From positions 1 to 6,866 of the forward strand of contig JAEDJR010000104.1 in the NCBI GenBank assembly GCA_016296235.1: a stretch of 6,866 nucleotides of DNA, read 5' to 3'. The notes under the pieces were generated by a model. It was not told the origin of the DNA and ran no database searches. It saw only the letters and a program-made list of their open reading frames with translations. The position numbers and the translations under genes were made by a program. Shown here piece after piece: positions 1 to 6,105 of the stretch (positions within the stretch are counted from its first letter, which is position 1; every line of letters begins with the position of its first letter). Source of the stretch: Oscillospiraceae bacterium. Lineage in GTDB: Bacteria; Bacillota; Clostridia; Oscillospirales; Oscillospiraceae.

Positions 1-117
1 GGAGGCTTTCGGTGCAGCATGTGTTTGTACAAGATTGCTATTTTGCGACAGGCCCAGTCTTTCGAAAACCGCTGCGGCGAGCAGATGCCGCTGGGGAACT
101 GCACCACCGGCGACGCT

Positions 118-223
118 GTAGGGCGGGCTGACTCAGCCCGCCGAAGGGCACCGCTGGTTTGGAAGATGGGTTCCGGTCTATCGGACTGCCTGCACACGGC
201 GGCCAGGGGTCTGGCTGCCCTAC
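118..223. repeat. Inverted-repeat-bounded intergenic element with internal hairpins
   Basis: The stretch begins with GTAGGGC (118-124) and ends with its exact reverse complement GCCCTAC (217-223). Inside are a very strong palindrome (122-142), a short TCCG/CGGA stem (172-185) and an 8-bp hairpin with a GGGT loop (199-218). No T-tract follows any of the stems on either strand, so they do not look like ordinary intrinsic terminators. Palindromic intergenic repeats opening with GTAGGG-type ends are, from general knowledge, common in Oscillospiraceae genomes, so a dispersed non-coding repeat is my best guess. Only one copy is visible here, so repetition in the genome is inference. It lies downstream of the symporter gene, on its 3' side, where it could stabilise or end the operon mRNA. 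Confidence 0.45.
122..142. repeat. Perfect 10-bp-arm palindrome (strong hairpin)
   Basis: Arms GGCGGGCTGA (122-131) and TCAGCCCGCC (133-142) are exact reverse complements around a single C at 132. As RNA this would form a stem of at least 8 GC-rich pairs with a small loop, on either strand. It is not followed by a run of T on the plus strand or, reading leftwards, on the minus strand, so Rho-independent termination is not well supported. It could be a 3' stabiliser of the minus-strand operon mRNA or the core of a dispersed palindromic repeat. Confidence 0.6.
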
Positions 224-246
224 GGTGCGTCCGCGGAGCGGACACC
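224..246. repeat. Hairpin 3' of the symporter gene
   Basis: GTCCGC (229-234) and GCGGAC (238-243) pair around a 3-nt loop. The stem can be drawn longer as GGTG/CACC outer pairs (224-227 with 243-246) with a 2-nt bulge. It lies about 30 nt beyond the stop codon of the minus-strand symporter gene and is therefore the first strong structure the operon transcript would meet. No U-run follows, so it is a doubtful terminator; mRNA 3'-end protection is equally possible. Confidence 0.4.
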
Positions 247-277
247 ACAATTCTGCATTCCAACGGCTTCCTGGCCG

Positions 278-1648
278 CTATTTGGAAGCTTCCTCAGCCT
301 GCAGCTGTCCCCGGGCCCGGAGATCCTGCAGGATTTTTTTGTAGAAGGTCTCGTCAATTTTGAATTTCCGCAGGTAGATGAAATAACCCGCCACAATGGC
401 TGCCAGGGGAATCACCAGCATGGCGCACTTGAAAATCAGCTTGCCGGAGCCGGTGATGAAGTCCGCCGTGGCCTCGCCGGTCTTGATGCCGGAGAGAATC
501 AGAGTCACGCTGACCAGGCCCGTGGACAACGCGCCGCCCAGCTTGTTGACCAGGGGCTGGATGGAGAAGGTGATGGATTCGCTGCGCTTGCCCAGCTTCC
601 ACTGGCCGTACTCGATGGTATCCGCCAGGAACATGAGCATCAGCAGCTGGATGAAGGCCTGACCCACAAACAGCAGCACCGCCGCCAGAGAGATCAGCGC
701 CAGGGAATGCTCAGCGAAGAAGAACACGCCATAGCCCAGCACCACCAGGACGGTGCCCAGGGTATAGAGCTGCCGGCGGTTGAACCGCTTTGAGAACAGG
801 GGGAACACCCCCAGGGCCGCCAGCTGGGCCACGCCCACCACACCGGCCAGGACGGCGTACATATTTTCGTTGCCGTAGAGGTATTTCATATAGTAGATGG
901 CAAAGCCCGTGGTGGTGCAGTAGCCCACCATGAACAGGGCCATGGACAGGGTGGTCCACAGCAGCTGGTCGTTGTGGGCGATGGCCTGCCACATCTGCCG
1001 CAGGGTGGTTTTCTCTTCATCGGGCGTTGCCAGCCGCGGCTCCTTGACGCCCAGCAGGGGGAAGAGCAGGAACAGCAGATACAAGGCCGACACAACCGCA
1101 GCGCACCAGAACCATACCTTCGGCGTATCGCCCAGGGCGGAGGTGATGGGCTGCCAGCCGATCATGACGATGTACATGCCCACGTTGGCGCAGATTCGGG
1201 CAAAGGCGCCGATTTTCTCCCGCTGCTTCTGATCCGTGGACAGGGCCGGCAGCAGGGTCCAGTAGGCGATGTCGTTGACGCCGTAGGTGATGTCCCACAG
1301 GAAATAGCCCACGGCGAACAGCACGATGAAGCCCACGCCGGTGCCCACGTTGCCGAACATCAGCAGGCAGAAGCCCACGCTGAGAACGCCGCCCACCAGA
1401 ATGGCCGGTTTGAACTTGCCCCAGGGTGAGTGGATGTTGTCGATAATCAGGCCGGTGATGGGGTCGTTGAGGGCGTCGCAGATTCGCAGCACGGACAGTA
1501 CCATGGTCACCGCCGCAAAGACCCACAGGGGCAGGGACAGGACGTCCGACAGGAAATAGAGCATGGTGTTGGCCACAAAGGAATAGAACATATCACGGCC
1601 CACGGTGCCCAGGCCGAAGCAATATTTGTTGCGGGTTTCCGGTTTCAT
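278..1648 (-). CDS. GPH-family sugar:cation symporter (MelB-like, MFS)
   Basis: This 456-residue integral membrane protein should import a glycoside together with Na+ or H+. It is assigned to the glycoside-pentoside-hexuronide:cation symporter family by its N-terminal half: the helix II motif DALNDPITG (residues 58-66) followed by a WGKFKP loop (76-81). By motif alignment with E. coli MelB from memory, D58 and D62 match D55 and D59 (cation site), Y122, D126 and W130 match Y120, D124 and W128, R151 matches R149, and K369 probably matches K377. It has about 12 hydrophobic segments and a short hydrophilic C-terminus; the IIA-like regulatory domain of LacS-type transporters is absent. The start ATG overlaps the stop of the upstream alpha-galactosidase gene (ATGA), and a strong GGAGG lies 7 nt upstream inside that gene, which implies co-transcription and translational coupling. 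The substrate is inferred from context to be melibiose or another alpha-galactoside; the sequence alone does not settle it. Confidence 0.93.
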   Translation of the reverse strand: MKPETRNKYCFGLGTVGRDMFYSFVANTMLYFLSDVLSLPLWVFAAVTMVLSVLRICDALNDPITGLIIDNIHSPWGKFKPAILVGGVLSVGFCLLMFGNVGTGVGFIVLFAVGYFLWDITYGVNDIAYWTLLPALSTDQKQREKIGAFARICANVGMYIVMIGWQPITSALGDTPKVWFWCAAVVSALYLLFLLFPLLGVKEPRLATPDEEKTTLRQMWQAIAHNDQLLWTTLSMALFMVGYCTTTGFAIYYMKYLYGNENMYAVLAGVVGVAQLAALGVFPLFSKRFNRRQLYTLGTVLVVLGYGVFFFAEHSLALISLAAVLLFVGQAFIQLLMLMFLADTIEYGQWKLGKRSESITFSIQPLVNKLGGALSTGLVSVTLILSGIKTGEATADFITGSGKLIFKCAMLVIPLAAIVAGYFIYLRKFKIDETFYKKILQDLRARGQLQAEEASK

Positions 1649-3906
1649 GTAGGTTCCTCCTCCGCTGTATAAAGATAAGAGCTGAAATCGCCCTGCAGCC
1701 GCAGGGTTTTGTCATAGCCGGTGCCGGTAAAGCGGGACTGGAGCATGACGCCGGACAGCAGGGCGGCGCCGGAGGCGGTGAACTGCTCCTGCCCGTCCTC
1801 CATGCCGTAGCGCCGGTCGGCTGTCCGGAGCAGCAGGCCGTTGGGGTTGATGGGAATGGGAGAAATATGGCTGACCAGGCCGCCGAACTGGCCCACCCGG
1901 AGCTTCTGCAGGCGGCTGGTGATCCGGTAGCGGGCACCGGGCTTCAGCCCGGTCATCCGCAGCCGCTCATAGCCGGGGGCGGCGTGCTGCAGCCGGTGGA
2001 ATATCCCGGCGATGTGCTTTCCCTCCCGGGAGACCTGCCAGACCGTTCCATCGGCGGCGGACTGGCGGGAAAACCGGCCGAACTGGAGGCACAGGCGGTT
2101 GGCCTTGTAGAATTCCGTCTGGTTGCGGATCTCCACCTCCTCCACCGGCAGCAGGTTTTTCAAATCCAGCTCGTAGCCCAGACAGCCAAAGAAGGACACG
2201 TTGCCCCGGGTGGACAGGGGCGTGGTGCGCAGGGTCTGGCCATGGGGTGCGGCGGAGACATGGGCGCCGAACGTTGACTGGGGATAGAGATAGCTGAGGC
2301 CGCCCTGGATGTCCAGCCGTTCGATGGGATCCGTATCGTCGGAGCACCAGATCTGGGGGCCGAAGCACAGCATGCCCAGATCGAACCGGTTGCCGCCGGA
2401 GGAGCAGCTTTCCAGCAAAATCTCCGGCCGGGGACCGAAGATCCGGCCCAGAACTGCATAGAGCCCCAGAATGTAGTCGTAGGCCTTGGCTCCCAGGGCC
2501 ACGGAATGGCGGTTCATATCCCACTTGACGTAGGAAATGGGGGCGCTGTCCAGAACGGCGGAGACATTTTCCACAATGTAATCCCGAACCTCCGGCTTGG
2601 TCAGATCCAGCAGCAGCTCGTGGCGGCCCAGCAAAGGCGGCAGGCTGTCGGTCAGGGCCCAGTCCGGGTGGGCGCGGAACAGGTCGGAGTCCGGATTCAC
2701 GGCCTCCGGTTCGAACCACAGGCCGAACGCCAGCCCCTGGGCGCGGATCTTCTCTGCCAGACCGGCCAGGCCCTCGGGCAGCTTCTTTTTGTTGACCCAG
2801 TAGTCCCCCAGACCGGCCCGGTCGTCCTTGCGGCGGCCGAACCAGCCGTCATCCAGGACGAACAGCTCACAGCCCAGACCGGCGGCCTGCCTGGCCAGCT
2901 CCACCAGGCGGTTCTGGGTGAAATCAAAGCCGCAGCCCTCCCAGCTGTTGAACACAATGGGCCGCTCCCGGTACTGCCAGGCCGGTGGGACGATGTGGCC
3001 GTTGACAAAGTCGTGCATCCGCCGGGACAGACCGTTGAAGCCCTCGTCCGACCAGGCCAGCACGGCCTCCGGCGTCTCCAGACACTCCCCCGGCAGCAGG
3101 GTCCGGCGGAAATGATCCGGCGAAACGCCGCCCATGACCCGGGTCAGCCCCTGGAGGGACTGCTGGGCCGCGCTGTAGTGATTCCCGGACCAGACCAGAT
3201 TGAAGCCGTAGACCCGGCCGTGCTCCTCCCCCGCGTCCTCCCACAGGAGGAATCCCGGATTGTGCCGGTTGGAGGAAAAGCCTGTGACGCTCTCGTTGAC
3301 CACCCGGGCAGGGCCCACCGGCGTATCATGGCGGTGGGCTTCCGCAATCCAGCCGCCGTCGAAGGTGGTCATGGTGAAGCAGCCCGGCAGATCCAGGCAG
3401 AAGCTCATGAGCTTGGTCACATGAACCGGCGCTGCCGTGCCGTTTTTCAGGACGGCCCGCCGGGTGAGAACACCGCCGAACAGGGTCCAGTAGAGGGTCA
3501 GCTCCAAACCATCGGTTTGACGCAGGGTAATCTCCAGGGTTTCCGCCTCGCCCCGGGCCTGGGGCAGCCCCGTGGTCATGGGGACGATTCCCCGGTGGAT
3601 GCGGTGAGCGGCATAGCGGAAGTCCGTGGGGCCCTCCTCCAGACAGATGGGACTCTCCCGGAAATCGCTCCGGCCCGCGCCGCTCCACTCCCAGGGCAGC
3701 ACATCCAGACAGGTTCCGTCGGATTCGTCATAGGCAATGGCGCCGCCCCAGCCCAGGCCGGGCTTGCAGGCCAGGGCCGCCGCATCGGACGCCTCCACCG
3801 GCGCACCGAAATGCAGATGCTCCAATTGCCCGTGGGGACTGATACGAAACAGGGCGGAAAACGCGTCGGTTTTCAGCAGAAAAACACCGTTCTCGCAGGT
3901 TATCAT
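1645..3906 (-). CDS. Alpha-galactosidase, glycoside hydrolase family 36
   Basis: This 753-residue enzyme hydrolyses terminal alpha-linked galactose, typically alpha-1,6 in melibiose, raffinose and stachyose. There is no signal peptide, so it acts in the cytoplasm on imported sugar. The domains follow bacterial GH36 order: an N-terminal beta-supersandwich (about 1-310), a TIM barrel (about 315-650) and a C-terminal beta domain. Family signatures are LDDGWFGRR (351-359), FEPEAVNPDSDL (398-409), KWDMNR (461-466) with the expected nucleophile D463, CSSGG (501-505), and WCSDDTD (520-526), which carries the acid/base Asp. Length matches the roughly 730-750 residues usual for this group. The start is placed at 3906 because an AGGAG lies 8 nt upstream; an ATG nine codons earlier overlaps the promoter -10 box and would not be transcribed. 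The gene is first in an operon with the symporter and is divergent from the GH13 gene. The names agaA, rafA and melA are all used for such genes, so no symbol is given. Confidence 0.96.
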   Translation of the reverse strand: MITCENGVFLLKTDAFSALFRISPHGQLEHLHFGAPVEASDAAALACKPGLGWGGAIAYDESDGTCLDVLPWEWSGAGRSDFRESPICLEEGPTDFRYAAHRIHRGIVPMTTGLPQARGEAETLEITLRQTDGLELTLYWTLFGGVLTRRAVLKNGTAAPVHVTKLMSFCLDLPGCFTMTTFDGGWIAEAHRHDTPVGPARVVNESVTGFSSNRHNPGFLLWEDAGEEHGRVYGFNLVWSGNHYSAAQQSLQGLTRVMGGVSPDHFRRTLLPGECLETPEAVLAWSDEGFNGLSRRMHDFVNGHIVPPAWQYRERPIVFNSWEGCGFDFTQNRLVELARQAAGLGCELFVLDDGWFGRRKDDRAGLGDYWVNKKKLPEGLAGLAEKIRAQGLAFGLWFEPEAVNPDSDLFRAHPDWALTDSLPPLLGRHELLLDLTKPEVRDYIVENVSAVLDSAPISYVKWDMNRHSVALGAKAYDYILGLYAVLGRIFGPRPEILLESCSSGGNRFDLGMLCFGPQIWCSDDTDPIERLDIQGGLSYLYPQSTFGAHVSAAPHGQTLRTTPLSTRGNVSFFGCLGYELDLKNLLPVEEVEIRNQTEFYKANRLCLQFGRFSRQSAADGTVWQVSREGKHIAGIFHRLQHAAPGYERLRMTGLKPGARYRITSRLQKLRVGQFGGLVSHISPIPINPNGLLLRTADRRYGMEDGQEQFTASGAALLSGVMLQSRFTGTGYDKTLRLQGDFSSYLYTAEEEPT
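1649..1663 (-). promoter_or_regulatory. Ribosome binding site of the symporter gene, inside the GH36 gene
   Basis: Read on the minus strand, GGAGGAGG precedes the symporter ATG, with the nearest GGAGG 7 nt away. It lies within the last codons of the alpha-galactosidase gene, where it encodes Glu residues. It fixes the symporter start and supports coupled translation through the ATGA overlap. Confidence 0.8.
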
Positions 3907-3931
3907 GGCAACGTCTCCTCTCAATACAACC

Positions 3932-3960
3932 ATTTTATCCCCGGTTTTTCTTCCCGTCAA
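3932..3960 (-). promoter_or_regulatory. SigA-type promoter of the GH36-symporter operon
   Basis: On the minus strand TTGACG (3960-3955) is followed after exactly 17 bp by TAAAAT (3937-3932). Each hexamer differs from the SigA consensus by one base. Transcription would start near 3925, giving a leader of about 20 nt that contains the AGGAG ribosome binding site (3919-3915). There is no room for a riboswitch or attenuator, so control is likely at initiation. Confidence 0.75.
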
Positions 3961-3979
3961 CGAATTTCTGTGGTATACT
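3951..3979 (+). promoter_or_regulatory. Extended -10 promoter of the GH13 gene
   Basis: TGGTATACT (3971-3979) is an extended -10 element (TG, one base, then TATACT). At 17 bp spacing the -35 position is TTCCCG (3951-3956), a poor match of three bases out of six, so the promoter may rely on the extended -10 or on an activator. Transcription would start near 3986, leaving a leader of only about 14 nt. The weak -35 overlaps the -35 of the opposing promoter by two bases. Confidence 0.6.
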
Positions 3980-3999
3980 GGACAAAAGGAGTGATGCTT

Positions 4000-5649
4000 A
4001 TGGAGCGAACCCGTTGGTACAAGGACTGCGTGTTTTATCAGATCTGGCCCCGGAGCTTCAAGGACGGCGACGGAGACGGCATGGGCGACCTGTGGGGTGT
4101 CCTGGAAAAGCTGGACTATCTGAAATCCCTGGGCGTGGACGGCATCTGGTTCTCGCCCATCTATCCGTCCCCCGGGGCGGACTGCGGCTACGATATTTCC
4201 GATTATATGGACGTGGCCCCGGAATTCGGCGGTATGGAGGCCTTCCGGCAGGTGCTGGACGGCGCCCACCGGCGGGGCATGAAGGTGGTCATGGATCTGG
4301 TGGTCAACCACACCAGCGACGAGCACGACTGGTTCCAGAAGAGCCGCCGCCGCATCGAGCCCTACACCGACTACTATATCTGGAGGCCTGCCAAACCCGG
4401 CGGCGGCCTGCCCAACAACTGGGATAGCAACTTCGAGGGCAAGGCCTGGACCTGGGATGAGGTCCGGGGGGAATACTACCTGCACCTGTTTGCCGTCAAG
4501 CAGCCGGATCTGAACATGGACAATCCCCTGGTGCGGGAGGAGGTCAAGAAAATTCTCCGCTTCTGGCTGGACCTGGGGGTGGACGGCTTCCGGGAGGATG
4601 TGATTACCTACATCTCCAAAAAGGAGGGTCTGCCGGACGATCATCTGTTTCCTGTTTTCAAGGGTATGCCGCACTATAACCACGGCCCCCATATCCACGA
4701 ATACCTGCGGGAGTTCCAGCGGGACGTGCTGGACCACTACGACTGCTTCACCATCGCCGAGGCGCCTCTGGTCTGGCCCAAACAGGCCCTGCGCTACATC
4801 GATGAGGAAACCGGCCAGATCGACATGATGATCCAGTTCCAGTGCATGTGCGCCGACTGCCTGTTCACCGACTGGATGCCTACGAAATTCTCCCTGACCC
4901 GGCTGAAGCAGGCCTTTTCCGGCTGGCAGGAGGCCCTGGACGGCCGGGCCTGGAACGCCCTGTATATCGAAAATCACGACCATCCCAGGATCATCTCCCG
5001 TTACGGCAGTGAGAAATTCTGGAAGCAGAGCGGCAAAATGCTGGCGGTGTCCTACCTGTTCCAGAAGGGAACCCCCTTCGTCTACCAGGGCCAGGAGCTG
5101 GGCATGCTCAACTGGCGGCCCAGAAGCCCGGAGCAGTATGAGGACGTTCAGACCCGCTGGCAGTATGAGCACGCCGCGCTGGACAAGACGCCCCGGCAGC
5201 GGCTGGAGCGCCTGTGGCGCTGCTCCCGGGATTCCGCCCGGACGCCGGTGCAGTGGAGCGGGGAACGCAATGCCGGCTTTACCACCGGAACCCCCTGGTT
5301 CTCCGTCAACCCCAATTATCCCCGGATCAACGCCGCCGCCCAGGAGGACGACCCGGATTCCATTCTGCATTTCTACAGAAAAGCCATCGCCCTGCGCAAA
5401 TCCCTGCCGGTGGTGCGCCACGGCCGGTATCAGGAGCACCGGAAGGCCTCCGGCCAGCTCTACGTCTACAGCCGGGACGACGGACGCCAGCGGCTGCTGG
5501 TGGTGTGCTCCTTCTCCGACAGCAAGGTGCTCTTCCACGCCCCCAAGGGCTTCGACCTGGGCAAGGCGAAGCTGATTTTGCAGAACTATCCCGAACCCAG
5601 AAAGGCCGTCCTCCAGCCCTATGAGGCGAGAGTTTACCTGTGGGAATGA
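4000..5649 (+). CDS. GH13 alpha-glucosidase, probable oligo-1,6-glucosidase (GH13_31-like)
   Basis: This 549-residue cytoplasmic enzyme (no signal peptide) should release glucose from alpha-glucosides such as isomalto-oligosaccharides. It has the GH13 barrel from about residue 5 to 470 and a C-terminal beta domain. Visible motifs are the calcium-loop DGDGDGMGD (22-30), region I DLVVNH (99-104), QPDLN (168-172), region II GFREDV with nucleophile D200, region III AEAP with acid/base E254, and region IV ENHD with transition-state stabiliser D327. In GH13_31 enzymes Val directly after the nucleophile (V201 here) goes with alpha-1,6 specificity, whereas Ala or Thr marks alpha-1,4 maltases. Length fits the family (about 550-560). 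The start at 4000 follows AGGAG (3987-3991) by 8 nt; an in-frame ATG at 3994 is too close to it. It is divergent from the GH36-symporter operon. Sucrose or dextran-derived glucosides are alternative substrates. The EDV, AEAP and ENHDHP variants are unlike textbook members. Confidence 0.92.
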   Translation: MERTRWYKDCVFYQIWPRSFKDGDGDGMGDLWGVLEKLDYLKSLGVDGIWFSPIYPSPGADCGYDISDYMDVAPEFGGMEAFRQVLDGAHRRGMKVVMDLVVNHTSDEHDWFQKSRRRIEPYTDYYIWRPAKPGGGLPNNWDSNFEGKAWTWDEVRGEYYLHLFAVKQPDLNMDNPLVREEVKKILRFWLDLGVDGFREDVITYISKKEGLPDDHLFPVFKGMPHYNHGPHIHEYLREFQRDVLDHYDCFTIAEAPLVWPKQALRYIDEETGQIDMMIQFQCMCADCLFTDWMPTKFSLTRLKQAFSGWQEALDGRAWNALYIENHDHPRIISRYGSEKFWKQSGKMLAVSYLFQKGTPFVYQGQELGMLNWRPRSPEQYEDVQTRWQYEHAALDKTPRQRLERLWRCSRDSARTPVQWSGERNAGFTTGTPWFSVNPNYPRINAAAQEDDPDSILHFYRKAIALRKSLPVVRHGRYQEHRKASGQLYVYSRDDGRQRLLVVCSFSDSKVLFHAPKGFDLGKAKLILQNYPEPRKAVLQPYEARVYLWE

Positions 5650-5669
5650 GATTGTAGCCCATCCTTTCA

Positions 5670-5736
5670 CATTTGCATAGAATTCATGAGAAATTAGTTC
5701 CTTGCTGTGTAATATATTTCATTTGCATCATATTCA
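5670..5736. repeat. Pair of imperfect 17-bp direct repeats, 50 bp apart
   Basis: CATTTGCAT-N3-ATTCA occurs at 5670-5686 and again at 5720-5736, so 14 of 17 positions are identical and the copies are exactly 50 bp apart. The second copy ends just before the ribosome binding site of the 53-residue ORF. The arrangement resembles a pair of sites for a DNA-binding protein, or a small local duplication in an AT-rich spacer. Which one cannot be told from one sequence. Confidence 0.5.
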
Positions 5737-5753
5737 GAGAGGAGAGAAACGGT

Positions 5754-5915
5754 ATGACAAGCATCATCGATACAACTTCTGCTATAGGAAATTATCCCCA
5801 TGCGGCATGGTGGATGTATCTGCAATTGGGATTTACCGCAGTGGAGCGTGTTGTATGGCTTTTGGCAGCAGTCCTGATTATTCTTGTCTGCATACGGATT
5901 CTTCGCAAGAAATAG
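5754..5915 (+). CDS. Small single-pass membrane protein, unknown function
   Basis: I do not recognise this 53-residue protein. The start ATG is supported by GGAGAG (5741-5746), with GGAG 9 nt upstream. Residues 1-30 are mixed polar and aromatic (NYPHAAWWMY at 13-22), residues 33-49 are a strongly hydrophobic helix containing one Cys (C46), and the protein ends in a basic RILRKK tail. By the positive-inside rule the C-terminus should face the cytoplasm. The hydrophobic stretch is too short for more than one transmembrane segment. The gene is visibly richer in A/T than its neighbours. It is 104 nt beyond the GH13 stop on the same strand with no clear terminator between, so read-through from the GH13 gene is possible; a weak TAATAT (5710-5715) could be its own -10. 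A membrane toxin, a subunit partner or a simple small membrane peptide are all possible. Confidence 0.6.
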   Translation: MTSIIDTTSAIGNYPHAAWWMYLQLGFTAVERVVWLLAAVLIILVCIRILRKK

Positions 5916-5927
5916 CAGTCAGATGTG

Positions 5928-5979
5928 GGTCAGGAGTCTCAATAACTGCGGCTGAGTCGCACATTCCTGATTGTTGAGA
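5928..5979 (+). other. Region of competing RNA stems downstream of the small ORF
   Basis: TCTCAATAA (5937-5945) can pair with TTGTTGAGA (5971-5979) over nine positions with one G-U, enclosing a short TGCG/CGCA stem (5947-5950 with 5958-5961, approximate register). TCAGGA (5930-5935) can instead pair with TCCTGA (5965-5970). The two long-range stems cross each other, so they are mutually exclusive or form a pseudoknot. No T-run follows, so an intrinsic terminator is not clear. The region ends 17 nt before the -35 of the rplU promoter. Confidence 0.3.
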
Positions 5980-5996
5980 AAAACCGCAAAAAGTAT

Positions 5997-6025
5997 TTGA
6001 CAGCGCCGCTGTGGCCTGCTATAAT
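5997..6025 (+). promoter_or_regulatory. Consensus SigA promoter of the rplU operon
   Basis: TTGACA (5997-6002) and TATAAT (6020-6025) are both perfect and are separated by exactly 17 bp. An extended -10 TG is also present at 6017-6018. Transcription would start near 6032. A promoter this strong fits constitutive high expression of ribosomal protein genes and makes downstream control through the leader likely. Confidence 0.92.
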
Positions 6026-6031
6026 TGAAAA

Positions 6032-6105
6032 GCCGCGTTGAAGAGGCTGAAGCTGAGGTATGCCCTCACGCCTCCAGAGCGAGTCTACAACAAAGGTAGG
6101 TGCAA
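6032..6105 (+). ncRNA. rplU leader RNA (probable L21 autoregulatory leader)
   Basis: The transcript begins with about 74 nt before rplU. Within it GAGGC (6043-6047) pairs with GCCTC (6070-6074), and TGAGG (6054-6058) pairs with CCTCA (6064-6068) around a TATGC loop, giving a stem with an internal loop. A single-stranded purine-rich tail with AAAGGTAGG leads to the start codon. In Bacillota an L21 leader RNA is known upstream of rplU-ysxB-rpmA operons and is thought to bind a product of the operon. The position and structure fit, but I have not matched the sequence to a covariance model. Confidence 0.6.

Noticed and set aside
122..142. The strong palindrome as an intrinsic terminator.
   Set aside because: No run of T follows it on either strand.
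19..363. A 114-codon plus-strand ORF at the left edge.
   Set aside because: Its possible GGAGG is 14 nt from the ATG, the sequence runs through the palindromic element and into the antisense of the symporter, and no domain is recognisable.
3955..3968. A possible catabolite-repression (cre) site in the divergent control region.
   Set aside because: It matches only about half of the consensus positions and misses key ones; no better match was found between 3907 and 3999.
2506..3999. A stop-free plus-strand frame running antisense to GH36 straight into the GH13 frame, suggesting a large fusion protein.
   Set aside because: It is Gly/Ala/Pro/Gln-rich antisense sequence with no domain, and the GH13 gene has its own promoter, ribosome binding site and family-typical start at 4000.
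1645..5670. A 1341-codon minus-strand open frame that continues the GH36 frame upstream through the whole antisense of the GH13 gene.
   Set aside because: Only the part from 3906 down has a promoter, ribosome binding site and family homology. The upstream part is low-complexity antisense of a GH13 gene, a usual effect of GC-rich codon use.
5673..5753. A TTG start that would lengthen the small membrane protein to 80 residues.
   Set aside because: It has no ribosome binding site and lies in the repeat-containing spacer, while the ATG at 5754 has a good one.
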